A DNA stretch of 64,000 bases from Pantoea rwandensis (GCF_000759475.1 NZ_CP009454.1:434001-498000); one strand, 5' to 3'. Shown: positions 28,410-37,521, counted from the stretch's first letter. A program made the numbers and translations. Notes: a model not told the origin generated them from the sequence alone.

Positions 28410-29261
28410 ATGCTCATCCATCCCACCGACAACCTCACCTTCTCCGGCGATCCGCGTGCAGATGAGCTGCGCAAAAAACTGCTGCAACCCAATGCCCCCA
28501 AAGTGATCGCGGCGGCGTTGTCCAAGCAGTTGGATCGCGAAAGCCGCACTCACAGCCATGCCGCCGGGCAACTTTATTGCCTGAAGCAGGGCATGATGAC
28601 GGTCAACACGCCGTCGGGCATCTTCGCCAATCCACCGCGCCTGGTGGGTTGGATTCCGCCACACTTCGAACACGCGATTATCGGGCCAGGCCGTGTACTT
28701 GGCTGGACGGTGTTAGTGGATGAAGCACTCAGCGCCCCCTTGCCTAAACATCCCGTACTGCTCTCCTGCCCTTCGGTGCTGGAACCGCTGGCTGAGCGGC
28801 TGGCAAGTTTGTCGCCGGATAGCTGGGGCAGCGATCGCTACAACCGATTATGCGATGTTTTTCTTGATGAGTTATATGAGTCGACCGAGCATGCCCTGAC
28901 ATTGCCGCTCCCCGAAGAGCCGCGTCTGCGGCAGATTGCGCGCCTGCTGATGGACAATCCGGCGGACACGCGCACCGCACCCGAACTGGCACAGTGGGCG
29001 GGACTCAGTCCACGCAGTCTAAGCCGTCATTGGGCCAGCGCAGTGGGCATGAGCTTGTCGCGCTATCGCCAGGTCTCGCGACTGTTGAAATCACTGGAAG
29101 GACTGGCCGACGGCAAAAGTGTGCAGCAGGTGGCGTGGCAGGTCGGCTTTGATAGCGTGAGCAGTTACATCAGCGCGTTTCGCAGCGCCTTTGGTTCCAC
29201 GCCCGGCAAATATTTTACGCCGCCTGACGCGTCTGCGGTTGCAGTATCAGAAGGCTCGTAG
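28410..29261 (+). CDS. AraC-family transcriptional regulator (cupin type)
   Basis: A 283-residue regulator with an N-terminal cupin-like domain (RTHSHAAGQLYCLKQGMMTVNTPSG) and a C-terminal AraC DNA-binding domain (TAPELAQWAGLSPRSLSRHWASAVGMSLSRYRQVSRLLKSLEGLADGKSVQQVAWQVGFDSVSSYISAFRSAFG). The layout resembles NimR-type proteins, which often control an adjacent exporter, but none is next to it. Target unknown. It overlaps the convergent short AraC gene by 47 bases. Confidence 0.85.
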   Translation: MLIHPTDNLTFSGDPRADELRKKLLQPNAPKVIAAALSKQLDRESRTHSHAAGQLYCLKQGMMTVNTPSGIFANPPRLVGWIPPHFEHAIIGPGRVLGWTVLVDEALSAPLPKHPVLLSCPSVLEPLAERLASLSPDSWGSDRYNRLCDVFLDELYESTEHALTLPLPEEPRLRQIARLLMDNPADTRTAPELAQWAGLSPRSLSRHWASAVGMSLSRYRQVSRLLKSLEGLADGKSVQQVAWQVGFDSVSSYISAFRSAFGSTPGKYFTPPDASAVAVSEGS

Positions 29262-29613
29262 GCCCATCGATCGCTGGCAGGCTGTGATGATATTTGCGAC
29301 GAAACGCCCCGGGCGGCAGATCGTACATGCGACGGAAGGTGCGGCACCATGTCTGTTGAGACTCAAAGCCATACTTAATCGCGATCTCCATCAGCGGCAT
29401 ATGGCCGTTCATCAAGGCAATCGCCGACGCCGTGAGTTTTCGTTCACGAATATAACTGCCCAGCGCAATACCAGTATGGTGGCGGAACATACGTTGCAGA
29501 TGCCACTGCGAGTAACCAGCCCGACGCGCCACGGTCTCCAGCGTCAGTCGCTGTTCTATGTTGTCTTCGATCCAGAGCATCAGTTGATGCATACAGGCTG
29601 CCTGAATATCCAT
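29215..29613 (-). CDS. Short AraC/MarA-SoxS-type transcriptional regulator
   Basis: A 132-residue protein made essentially of one AraC DNA-binding domain with two helix-turn-helix motifs (TLETVARRAGYSQWHLQRMFRHHTGIALGSYIRERKL and PLMEIAIKYGFESQQTWCRTFRRMYDLPPGAFR), as in MarA, SoxS and RamA, so it is probably controlled by its level rather than a ligand. ATG 29613 is the start because AGGAGG lies just upstream; an upstream in-frame start lacks one. The 3' end overlaps the facing AraC gene. Confidence 0.82.
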   Translation of the reverse strand: MDIQAACMHQLMLWIEDNIEQRLTLETVARRAGYSQWHLQRMFRHHTGIALGSYIRERKLTASAIALMNGHMPLMEIAIKYGFESQQTWCRTFRRMYDLPPGAFRRKYHHSLPAIDGPTSLLILQPQTRQAA

Positions 29614-29756
29614 CTTTCCTCCTGATGGCGGATTAAAAATCATCAGCATTATAAAAAAGCCTCAGCTGGCCATGTTTAGCGTTAAAGCCAATAAATAACG
29701 ATATCTCGCCAAACTTGCGCACGTATCATTCGAGCTCAGCGCTTGCAGCTGGAACT

Positions 29757-29783
29757 ATCATGTAATATTGTAAGTTACATGAT
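29757..29783. promoter_or_regulatory. Large palindromic operator before the DUF1360 gene
   Basis: ATCATGTAA (29757-29765) and TTACATGAT (29775-29783) are perfect 9-bp arms around a 9-bp centre. The site ends 21 bases before the start of the membrane protein gene, so it probably overlaps its promoter. Candidate binders are the adjacent Rrf2 or AraC-type regulators; none is proven. Confidence 0.6.
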
Positions 29784-29804
29784 AAATGCCTGACAGGAGA
29801 ATGT

Positions 29805-30182
29805 ATGAATAGTTGGATCACTTCAGACGTGGGAACTTGTGTCGCGATAGCCCTGGCAGCGGCCAGTATCGCGATGACCCTCACCCAAACCGAGTTGTTT
29901 GCCGGCCTGCGCGCATGGACCGCCAAAAAGCACGCGCTACTCGGCCATCTGTTCCACTGCTTTTACTGCATGAGCCATTGGACGGTGCTCGCGGGCATGG
30001 TGATTTATCGCCCTGCGCTATTGCACAGCGATATGGCACTCGTTGATTGGGTGATGACGGCGTTCATTACCTTAACCCTGACCACCTTTATCAACGGTCT
30101 GATGTTCAAGGTGTTCCAGGCAGCAGTCACCACGCATGTGATGAAGCACAATGCGCAGATCACTTTGCAGAAGCAGGATTGA
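29805..30182 (+). CDS. DUF1360-family small membrane protein
   Basis: A 125-residue protein with two or three hydrophobic segments (residues about 8-25, 50-65 and 78-100) and the CFYCMSHW motif (CxxCxxxW) that marks DUF1360 proteins. The molecular function of the family is not known; the cysteine pair facing a helix suggests a metal or redox role. It is controlled by a likely palindromic operator just upstream and converges on the Rrf2 gene three bases away. Confidence 0.75.
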   Translation: MNSWITSDVGTCVAIALAAASIAMTLTQTELFAGLRAWTAKKHALLGHLFHCFYCMSHWTVLAGMVIYRPALLHSDMALVDWVMTAFITLTLTTFINGLMFKVFQAAVTTHVMKHNAQITLQKQD

Positions 30183-30184
30183 GG

Positions 30185-30649
30185 TTATTCACTGCACAGC
30201 GGATGGGGCTCAGATTCCAGCCCCAGTTTTGCCATTTTCTTGAGGTAATCATCGGCAATATCAGCCACGGTGATGTGGCTAAAACGTTGAAGCAGCAGCA
30301 CTTCCGCTTCATTGAGCGCCTGATCCAGACGCTCATCGACCGCATGTTCAACTAAACACGGCGAAGGATCGGCAGCAGGCCCGATGCTGAACAGCGCAGG
30401 CGACCCAATCGCCTGATACACATCCAGTAGCGTAATCGCGCTGAGTTCCACCCGCAGCTCCCAACCGCCGCCGTGCCCCTTCTCCGACACCACATAGCCT
30501 TTTTCGCGCAGGCCGGACATCATGCGGCGTACCACCACCGGATTGGTGCCCAACATCTTCGCCATCGCTTCCGAGGTGGCGCGTTTAACGTGCCGATCAA
30601 GATGAATTAAAGCGTGCAGTGAGCGGGACATTCGGTTGTCGCGGGGCAT
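30185..30649 (-). CDS. Rrf2-family transcriptional regulator
   Basis: A 154-residue protein with the Rrf2 winged helix-turn-helix (ALIHLDRHVKRATSEAMAKMLGTNPVVVRRMMSGLREKGYVVSEKGHGGGWELRV). The three-cysteine cluster of IscR/NsrR-type members is not complete (one cysteine in PSPCLVEHAV and one in the tail), so it resembles the cluster-less YwnA type. The start has AGAGGA upstream. A likely autoregulatory palindrome overlaps its ribosome-binding region (30661-30681). Confidence 0.85.
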   Translation of the reverse strand: MPRDNRMSRSLHALIHLDRHVKRATSEAMAKMLGTNPVVVRRMMSGLREKGYVVSEKGHGGGWELRVELSAITLLDVYQAIGSPALFSIGPAADPSPCLVEHAVDERLDQALNEAEVLLLQRFSHITVADIADDYLKKMAKLGLESEPHPLCSE

Positions 30650-30660
30650 GGATCATTCCT

Positions 30661-30681
30661 CTAAAGTTCACGACACTTTAG
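30661..30681. promoter_or_regulatory. Candidate autoregulatory site of the Rrf2 regulator
   Basis: CTAAAGT (30661-30667) and ACTTTAG (30675-30681) form an inverted repeat with a 7-bp spacer, 12 bases upstream of the regulator start. The ACTTTAG sequence is unlike the ATCATGTAA palindrome, which argues against one protein binding both sites. Confidence 0.5.
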
Positions 30682-30725
30682 CAAAGCCACCCGGTAGCAA
30701 CAATTTATCCTGTCTGAATGATCCC

Positions 30726-31718
30726 TTAGATAGTCGCTCCCATCGAGAGTCGATAATGCAGATTGACCTGTTCGATAGTCGGCTGCTGGTTAATCTTCTT
30801 CAGCACAATCTCGGTGGCGACTTTACCCATCTCAAAACGTGGCGTGATCACGCTGGCTAAACGCGGCGTGGTGGCCTGACCAATCTCCAGCCCGTGAAAA
30901 CCGGCAATCGCCATCGTCTGTGGCACGGCAATCCCGGCGGCCTGACACTCCTGCAATACGCCGACAGCTAAATCATCATTGGTGCAGAGAATCGCGTCCA
31001 TTTCCGGATAGAGCTGGCGTGCCAGCGTCATCATGCCCGTACCAATCGAGACTGAAGAGACCTTGTTCGGCACAATTCTTCCCGCCGGGAAGCCCGCCGC
31101 TTCCACCGCATCACGATAACCCGCAAAGCGCTGCTCATCGCGGCGATCGGACATCGAACCAAAATAGATCACGCGCTGTTTGCCGCTGGCCAGCAGCATC
31201 GAGGTCATATCGTAACCGGCGCGATAGTTGTCAAAACCGACGTTGATCCGCCCGCTGGCCTCCGTCAGCCCCATCACTTCCGCCACCGGAATATTGGCGG
31301 CATTGAGGTATTTCTCGGCGCGCACCGTGTGCACCGATTCGGTGAGGATCAGCCCTTTGATGTTAAACGCCAGCACCGTGGCGATCTGCTCCTCTTCACG
31401 CTGGGCATTGTAGTCGTAGTTGACCACCAGCGTCTGATAGCCGTGTGCGCTGGTGACTGACTCAATGCCCGCCAGCAGATCGGCAAAAATTTGGTTATTA
31501 AACGAGGGCACCAGCACGCCGATGCGCGGCGGGTTTTGTTTGGTTGAGCTGGAGTTGTCGCTATCGGGGACGTAGCCGATTTCAGCCATGACGCTGGCGA
31601 TTTTCTCCGCCGTTTCCGTTTTAACCTTTTCCGGAGTACGTAAATAACGGCTCACCGTCATTTTGGTGACGCCCGCCAGGGTAGCAATATCGTCCAGAGT
31701 GATGCGCTGCGTTTTCAT
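30726..31718 (-). CDS. LacI-family regulator of GntR/IdnR type
   Basis: A 330-residue repressor. The N-terminal helix-turn-helix (ITLDDIATLAGVTKMTVSRYLRTPEKVKTETAEKI) and the effector domain (IGVLVPSFNNQIFADLLAGIESVTSAHGYQTLV...CTNDDLAVGVLQECQAAGIAVPQTMAIAGFHGLEIGQ) follow E. coli GntR, the gluconate repressor, over the whole length, though not closely enough to claim the same ligand. It is divergent from the sugar porter at 32122 and is the natural candidate to regulate it. Confidence 0.82.
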   Translation of the reverse strand: MKTQRITLDDIATLAGVTKMTVSRYLRTPEKVKTETAEKIASVMAEIGYVPDSDNSSSTKQNPPRIGVLVPSFNNQIFADLLAGIESVTSAHGYQTLVVNYDYNAQREEEQIATVLAFNIKGLILTESVHTVRAEKYLNAANIPVAEVMGLTEASGRINVGFDNYRAGYDMTSMLLASGKQRVIYFGSMSDRRDEQRFAGYRDAVEAAGFPAGRIVPNKVSSVSIGTGMMTLARQLYPEMDAILCTNDDLAVGVLQECQAAGIAVPQTMAIAGFHGLEIGQATTPRLASVITPRFEMGKVATEIVLKKINQQPTIEQVNLHYRLSMGATI

Positions 31719-32121
31719 TGCGACGTCCGCAAAGATGGCCTGTCAATCAACGTATTATGCCCGTTGCCCGACAAAAAATGAAACCCACGCTTAACCGCTC
31801 TCAGAAAGAGAAATCAGGGTTGCATTACAGAATAAAAATTTCACACCGTTGCAAGAAAAAACAAGAAACGTCATGTGGCGCCAATCATGCCTGATAAAAA
31901 ACCTATCATTTCAGCCAAATATGGCCCTGCCGTGAATATTGCCATCAGCAATTTTCGCAACACCCTTCACACTTCCTGGAAAAAATGATCCAAAAACCAT
32001 CATTTAGAACATATATTCCAAAGCGATGACCTTGAGTGAACAACGCTGAACATCGATAACCTACACCACTCCTCTTTCTGAACACGTAACGTTCAGGCCG
32101 TAGAGACAAGGGGCTATAACA
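31719..32121. other. Intergenic region between the LacI gene and the sugar porter
   Basis: About 400 bases, AT-rich in the middle, holding the divergent promoters of both genes. I see no convincing GntR-type operator, CRP site or small gene. A GGGGC with poor spacing and AAGGGGCTATAACA precede the porter start. Confidence 0.4.
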
Positions 32122-33585
32122 ATGGATACCAGGCAAAAACGCTACAACATGAAGTATGTCATTCTCTGCTGTACCGTCGCGGCATTTGGCGGACTGCTGA
32201 TGGGCTATGACTCTTCTATTATCTCCGGTGCAATCGAACCTTTAAGTGAATATTTCCAGTTAACCCCGGCTGAAACCGGCTGGGCCGTTTCCAACATTCT
32301 GCTGGGTAGCTTAGTGGGATGCTTTATCGCCCCCCGCCTGAGCGACAAACTCGGACGCAAAAAATCGCTCGCCATTACCGCGCTGCTGTTCACCGTTTCG
32401 GTGATCGGAACGGCGATCGCCCACAACTTCACGGTATTTGTGCTGTTCCGTATCATTGGTGGACTGGCGATTGGCCTTGCCTCGGTGATTTCGCCGATTT
32501 ACCTCGCGGAACTGTCGCCGTCGAAGTTTCGCGGCCGTACCACTGCACTCTATGCGGTATGCTGTGTCGGTGGACAATCGGTGGTGTTACTGACCAACTA
32601 CTTCATCACCAAATCGACGCTGCCCGAGGTGATGATCAACATGGGCTGGCGTTACATTCTGGCTACGGCACTGGTGCCCTGTGCGCTGTTCATCTTCTTC
32701 ATCGCCTTTATCCCGGAATCTCCGCGCTGGAACGTGCTCAAGGGCAAATACGATGAAGCGCTGGATACGCTGACCAAAATTTCCAATCGCGAGCATGCCG
32801 AGAGCGTGTTCAATGAAATCAAACACTCGTTCTCAGACAAAACTGCACACCAACATAAATCGCGCCTGCGTCTGGATAAAACCACCATTCCGCTGCTGGT
32901 GATCGGTATCGGTCTGGCGGTCGGTAACCAAATCAGCGGCATTAACGTGATTCAATACTTCGGCCCGACATTGCTGAAGAACGTGGCGGGCAGCACCGAT
33001 TCAGCATTGCTACAGACCTTCTGGCTGTCGATTTGTCAGTTTATTGGCGTGCTGGCGGGCATGATGGTGATTGATAAAATTGGCCGTCGTAAGCTGCTGC
33101 TGCTGGGGGCCATCACCTCCTGCATCTGCCTCGCTTACTCGTTCATCGCCTTCTATTATCACCTGCCGGGTATGCTGGCGGTGGTGGGTCTGTTTGCCTA
33201 TATGATTTTCTTCGGCATGACCTGGGGCCAGATCGTCTGGACCGTGCTGGGCGAAATCTTCCCTACCGAAATTCGTTCGATTTGCGTCGGGATTTCCATC
33301 TGTGCCATGTCGCTGGCGAACTTTGTGATCAGCAGTACCTTCCCGATCATGAACAGCAGCCCGATGCTGCTGGATCTGTTCCACGGTGGCTTCCCTCTGC
33401 TGCTGTTCGCGATTTTCTCTCTGGGAATGTACTTCTTTACCTTCCGCTACCTGCCAGAGACCGCGGGCGTGTCGCTGGAGAAAATTCATGGGCTGGTGCT
33501 GGAGAAGTTTAACGTCGAAGCGGAACTGCCGCAGAGCACCTCGTCGGCCAAGTCCAGCGAGTCGTTTGATATTTCACGGCATTAA
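32122..33585 (+). CDS. MFS sugar porter (SP family, sugar:H+ symporter)
   Basis: A 487-residue transporter with 12 predicted helices. Signature motifs of sugar porters are present: GGLLMGYDSSIISGA in helix 1, DKLGRKKSL between helices 2 and 3, SPKFRGR-like SPSKFRGRTTAL, PESPRWNV after helix 6, the GRRKLLLLG repeat and PETAGVSLEKI near the C-terminus. Such proteins import pentoses, hexoses or inositol; which one is not clear. It is divergent from the GntR/IdnR-like LacI gene and convergent with the ROK gene. Confidence 0.9.
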   Translation: MDTRQKRYNMKYVILCCTVAAFGGLLMGYDSSIISGAIEPLSEYFQLTPAETGWAVSNILLGSLVGCFIAPRLSDKLGRKKSLAITALLFTVSVIGTAIAHNFTVFVLFRIIGGLAIGLASVISPIYLAELSPSKFRGRTTALYAVCCVGGQSVVLLTNYFITKSTLPEVMINMGWRYILATALVPCALFIFFIAFIPESPRWNVLKGKYDEALDTLTKISNREHAESVFNEIKHSFSDKTAHQHKSRLRLDKTTIPLLVIGIGLAVGNQISGINVIQYFGPTLLKNVAGSTDSALLQTFWLSICQFIGVLAGMMVIDKIGRRKLLLLGAITSCICLAYSFIAFYYHLPGMLAVVGLFAYMIFFGMTWGQIVWTVLGEIFPTEIRSICVGISICAMSLANFVISSTFPIMNSSPMLLDLFHGGFPLLLFAIFSLGMYFFTFRYLPETAGVSLEKIHGLVLEKFNVEAELPQSTSSAKSSESFDISRH

Positions 33586-33606
33586 GAGGGTGTGATGAGC
33601 GCGCGC

Positions 33607-34740
33607 CTAAGAGATGGCGCGCTCATATTGCTCAATCACCGCCAGCGCCAAACCGTTGGCAGGATCAATACGCTGCGGCAGGAAATGCAGCTGCGTGTGG
33701 GAGAAGGTAAAGGCCAGCGTGCTGGCCTGCGCCGTTTCTTCAACCGCCTGGATAAAGGCAGGATGCGTATTCCACGGCCCATCAATAATGATGCTCGCCG
33801 GGTTCACCAGCTGCATCACATGGCTCAGGGCGTGGCCCAAATGTTGACCGGTTAACGCCATCACCTCACTCGCGATCTGCGGTTCACTGGCGGCGTTCTG
33901 CCAGCGCAGACCTGTTTTTCGCTGCCCCAACTGCTGTTGAATCGCGGGCTGACTGATCAGCGTTTCCAGGCAGCCTGAACGTCCACAGCTACAACGCAAC
34001 CCTTTGGGTTGCACCTGCAAATGACCAATCTCCCCGGCGGTCCAGCTGCTGCCGACAAACACTTCGCCCTGCTCTACCAGCGAGCCGCCAACCCCTTCAC
34101 CGATACGCAGATAAAAATGGCTCTGTGCTCTATCCAGATCGAGTTGCTCCACCGAGAGCAGCGCAGCGGCTTTGACGTTATGCATAATGCGCAGCGGCAA
34201 ACGGCAGGCGCTGACCAGCGGCGCCAAAACATCGACATCCTGCCAGCCAAGATGGGCGGAAAAGTGCACCCGGCCACGCTGTGGATCGATGATACCGGGA
34301 AAGCCCACGGCGATGCCCAGCAGTTCAGGATGCGCGGCGTGCAAGGTCTGGCACACTTCCTCCAGCTCATGCAGCAGCTGCTCAGGATCGGAGGTCGCCG
34401 TTTGCCAGGTTTGTTCCGCAATCACCTGCGAGAAATAATCACAGACGCGCCAGTGAATGGCATTGCGCTCCACCATGATGCCGGCGCTTTTTAGCTTTTC
34501 CGCGCGTAGCGAAATTTCGATTTTTGGGCGTCCGGCCGCTGCCACGCTCACCGGGCCGAGTTCGTGAATCAGGCCCTGCGCCAGCAGATCATCCACAATC
34601 AGGGAAACGGTGTTTTTACTCAGCTGCAGCGCCAGCGCGATATCCTGGCGGGAAGTAATACGCGTGCTACGCAGTTGCGTCATCACGCGCTTAAGGTTGT
34701 TTAATCGAAGTAATGCGGGGCCTTTACCGGCTACTTTCAT
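33607..34740 (-). CDS. ROK-family transcriptional regulator (NagC/XylR type)
   Basis: A 377-residue protein with an N-terminal winged helix-turn-helix (TRITSRQDIALALQLSKNTVSLIVDDLLAQGLI) and a ROK domain with the zinc-binding cysteine motif CSCGRSGCLE and the ELGHLQV-like GEIGHLQVQP sugar-site region. NagC-type regulators bind a sugar or sugar phosphate. Start ATG 34740 has AGGTGG seven bases upstream; an in-frame ATG overlapping the dnaC stop is also possible. It lies 16 bases after dnaC and faces the sugar porter gene, so the two may form a regulator-transporter pair. Confidence 0.85.
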   Translation of the reverse strand: MKVAGKGPALLRLNNLKRVMTQLRSTRITSRQDIALALQLSKNTVSLIVDDLLAQGLIHELGPVSVAAAGRPKIEISLRAEKLKSAGIMVERNAIHWRVCDYFSQVIAEQTWQTATSDPEQLLHELEEVCQTLHAAHPELLGIAVGFPGIIDPQRGRVHFSAHLGWQDVDVLAPLVSACRLPLRIMHNVKAAALLSVEQLDLDRAQSHFYLRIGEGVGGSLVEQGEVFVGSSWTAGEIGHLQVQPKGLRCSCGRSGCLETLISQPAIQQQLGQRKTGLRWQNAASEPQIASEVMALTGQHLGHALSHVMQLVNPASIIIDGPWNTHPAFIQAVEETAQASTLAFTFSHTQLHFLPQRIDPANGLALAVIEQYERAIS

Positions 34741-34756
34741 CGCGCGCCCACCTGAC

Positions 34757-35497
34757 TCAATACTCATCACCGCGTACACGGCTGCGATAGCTTTCCCAAT
34801 CGAAGCGCACCCATAAACTGGTGCCGAGACGCATACGATCCATCACGCGCTCACCTAATAAGCCGTTCATTCCCGCCGGGTCCAGATTCGACAACATGCC
34901 GGTTGGGCGTTTTGACGATGAGCGACGATCGACAATCTGGTTGATGATCACTTTTTCGTAGCGGGATTCGCTCTGCATGCCGATCTCATCGATCACCAGC
35001 AGATCCACATGGCTGAGATCCTGCAGCAAGCGCTCTTCAGTGATGTCGCTACCACCGCTGAAGGTGCCTTTCATGCTCGACATCAAATCGGCCACGGTGA
35101 CAATCAATACGCTTTTGCCACGCAGAATGAGGTCGTTACCAATGGCGGCGGCCAGATGGTTTTTTCCGGTGCCAGGGCGGCCAGAAAACACGAAGCTGGC
35201 GATGCTGTTGTCGAACCCGGCGGCATACTCCCGCGCCAGCGCGAGTGCTTTGCGCTGACCATCATTCTCGACACGATAGTTATCAAACGAGCAGTTCATG
35301 TGCAGCTCACGGATACCAGAACGCCCCATGATGCGCTGCATTTTCATGGCGCGGTTTTCGCGCACGATGGCTTCAGAGCGCAGACGGCCCTGCTCCTGAT
35401 TCCACGCCAGCAGCTCTTCACCGTTTTTAAATTTCGGCTGCACATCCGCAGGCATAAATTTTTTCAGGCGACTGAAAAGATCGTTCGGCGTTTTCAT
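34757..35497 (-). CDS. dnaC: DnaC, helicase loader
   Basis: AAA+ ATPase of 246 residues that loads the DnaB helicase at origins and restart sites. Walker A (SGRPGTGKNHLAAA), Walker B (LLVIDEIG) and the C-terminal arginine finger region (GERVMDRMRLGT) are all present. ATG 35497 overlaps the dnaT stop (TGATG), with GAGGTGAG upstream. The dnaT-dnaC order is the enterobacterial one. Confidence 0.95.
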   Translation of the reverse strand: MKTPNDLFSRLKKFMPADVQPKFKNGEELLAWNQEQGRLRSEAIVRENRAMKMQRIMGRSGIRELHMNCSFDNYRVENDGQRKALALAREYAAGFDNSIASFVFSGRPGTGKNHLAAAIGNDLILRGKSVLIVTVADLMSSMKGTFSGGSDITEERLLQDLSHVDLLVIDEIGMQSESRYEKVIINQIVDRRSSSKRPTGMLSNLDPAGMNGLLGERVMDRMRLGTSLWVRFDWESYRSRVRGDEY

Positions 35498-36033
35498 CAC
35501 TCACCTCGGAATCCATCGGGAATATCATATTGAGTATTGCTGATCTGGGTGATATCGCGCTTGGGCTGACCACCGTTGGCAGCGCGGTTCATTTGTACGC
35601 TGCGCGCCAGTTTCTGCTGCCACTGCACATGATGGAACAGTCGGCCTTCGGCCTGCCAGTAAGCCACAAAGGTGGCCAATTCGGCCGCCGTTACCGGTTC
35701 ACTCAGCGCCACACCCCAGATGGCGGCCTGTCGCTGAAAATCATGATCCGGCTGCCAGCCCGCGTACATGGCAAACTTGCCCACCGGTGTGGCAATCGGT
35801 GCCGCATCGGTATGGAACAGGCTGTCATCCAGCGTGACATCATTTGGCTGCTGCGCTGCGGCTTCCAGCGCCAGCAACTGTGCCAGACGCTGCGGTGTCA
35901 GCGCATAAAAAGCGGGCGCATTGTTGTACAGCACCGCCAGCACGCCGTTATCGGCCTGCTGCAACACGGCAAGCGGATCCTTGCAAAAGCCATCCAGCCC
36001 CACCAGCGTTGAAGATAAGATTTTAACTGACAT
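35497..36033 (-). CDS. dnaT: DnaT, primosomal protein 1
   Basis: A 178-residue primosome component that assists DnaC during replication restart. The N-terminal [30 protein letters not shown] and the C-terminal [23 protein letters not shown] single-strand DNA-binding region agree with E. coli DnaT, with a divergent middle, as is usual. It is coupled to dnaC by a one-base overlap. Confidence 0.93.
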   Translation of the reverse strand: MSVKILSSTLVGLDGFCKDPLAVLQQADNGVLAVLYNNAPAFYALTPQRLAQLLALEAAAQQPNDVTLDDSLFHTDAAPIATPVGKFAMYAGWQPDHDFQRQAAIWGVALSEPVTAAELATFVAYWQAEGRLFHHVQWQQKLARSVQMNRAANGGQPKRDITQISNTQYDIPDGFRGE

Positions 36034-36125
36034 GAAGAAACCTGACGTTGACCAACCCGGAGCGCCTATAGGTTTAGCGCTAAGCGGTCAGTGTACCTGT
36101 TTTAACGCGATGGATCGCGCAGGAT

Positions 36126-36818
36126 TTAGAAGCTGGCGCTGACGCCAAGGCTGTAAATAAACTGTTCACCGCTGATCACCGCACCGGTTTGCGAGAAGGA
36201 GGCGAAAGCCGCCATATTTTGCCCAAACGGCACATTGGCCCCCACGCTGACATCGACCCAGTTGCTTTCATGGCCGATCTCCTCGGGGCGATCGCGCAGC
36301 GATGACGCATTTTCATCACTCAATTGATGGCTGTAGCTAACCTGTGCCCAGGGTGAAATCCAGTCAAGGGTGGAATCAACGCGCCAGCCCAGTGAGGCAA
36401 TATGCCCGGCGTGATCACCATCGACAAATTCACACTTCGGGCAGCTCACTCGCGAATCATCCACCGCGAATTGCGCCACCGGACCGGTGCGCAGCGTCGC
36501 ACTCATCGGCATCTGCCAGCCTGCCGAATAGCGGTTAGCAAATGGGGCATTCCCCACGCTGGCTTTTTCACTGTGCAACACCATGGCGCTCTCATCCGGT
36601 GAATTCAGCGCGGCATCCATCAGGCTGATGTCACGATCTTCTGTCAACATCAGGTGATTACTGGAAATCTTTTCAGCAAGTATCGCATTGTAATCCGGCA
36701 CATAATCCGCGCCCGATTCATCCCAGGCGTAAGCCGGCACCGCCGTAAATAACAGCCACACACTGCCAAAAGCCAGCATGAGATTGTGCTGGCCTGTCCG
36801 CTGACTTTTCTGCAACAT
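36126..36818 (-). CDS. Small autotransporter-like outer-membrane beta-barrel protein
   Basis: A 230-residue secreted protein. A signal peptide ends near AVPAYA. The body has alternating strands (IASLGWRVDSTLDWISPWAQVSYSHQ, SNWVDVSVGANVPFGQNMAAFASFSQTG, FIYSLGVSASF) and a C-terminal phenylalanine, both marks of outer-membrane barrels, with similarity in style to the barrel of EstA-type autotransporters. A CPKC pair sits in the middle. It occupies the place of yjjA upstream of dnaT but does not look like YjjA. It is too short for a whole autotransporter; function unknown. Confidence 0.6.
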   Translation of the reverse strand: MLQKSQRTGQHNLMLAFGSVWLLFTAVPAYAWDESGADYVPDYNAILAEKISSNHLMLTEDRDISLMDAALNSPDESAMVLHSEKASVGNAPFANRYSAGWQMPMSATLRTGPVAQFAVDDSRVSCPKCEFVDGDHAGHIASLGWRVDSTLDWISPWAQVSYSHQLSDENASSLRDRPEEIGHESNWVDVSVGANVPFGQNMAAFASFSQTGAVISGEQFIYSLGVSASF

Positions 36819-36960
36819 GAAAGACTCCTGACGAGCCAGAAAGGAAACGGGCGTTAAGATTCAGGTTTATTGATTATCGGCACCCATTGATTAACTATTA
36901 ATCGATTCTGTAATACGTCAAGGGATTAACTGTATTTTCCTCATGCTTAGGGAGAGTAAT

Positions 36961-37521
36961 ATGCAACGTTGTGGCTGGGTAACACAGGATCCGCTCTATC
37001 TGGCGTACCACGATAATGAGTGGGGCGTGCCGCAAACTGATAAGCGAGCCTTATTTGAAATGATCTGCCTTGAGGGGCAACAGGCGGGTTTATCGTGGAT
37101 CACCGTGCTCAAAAAACGTGAGAACTATCGTCGCGCGTTCCACGAATTTGATCCTCAGGCCGTGGCGTTGATGGATGAGGCAGACATGCTGCGCTTGCTG
37201 CAGGACAGCGGATTAATCCGTCATCGCGGCAAGCTGGAGGCGATCATCAATAACGCCAAAGCCATGCTGGCGCTGGAAGCGGAAGGCGAAGACTTTTCAC
37301 GCTTTGTCTGGTCATTTGTCGATAATCAGCCGATTTTGCACCGTTTCGCCGATTACAAGCTGGCGCCCACCACCTCCGAGCCTGCCATTGCGCTCTCTAA
37401 AGCGTTAAAGAAGCGTGGTTTTAAATTTGTCGGTCCGACAACCTGCCATTCATTTTTGCAGGCGTGCGGGCTGATTAACGATCATCAAACCAGCTGTTTC
37501 TGCCATCCCGATAATCTTTAA
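36961..37521 (+). CDS. tag: 3-methyladenine DNA glycosylase I
   Basis: Base-excision repair enzyme (186 residues, as in E. coli) that removes 3-methyladenine. The zinc-snap residues are present: C4 (MQRCGW), H17 (AYHDNEWG) and the His/Cys pair in the C-terminal HQTSCFCH. FEMICLEGQQAGLSWITVLKKRENYRRAF is the conserved helix-hairpin region. ATG 36961 follows AGGGAG. Confidence 0.96.
   Translation: MQRCGWVTQDPLYLAYHDNEWGVPQTDKRALFEMICLEGQQAGLSWITVLKKRENYRRAFHEFDPQAVALMDEADMLRLLQDSGLIRHRGKLEAIINNAKAMLALEAEGEDFSRFVWSFVDNQPILHRFADYKLAPTTSEPAIALSKALKKRGFKFVGPTTCHSFLQACGLINDHQTSCFCHPDNL

Noticed and set aside
28150..28410. Integrated island or attachment site at selC
   Set aside because: selC is intact, but no integrase gene and no repeat of the tRNA 3' end were seen in the following sequence.
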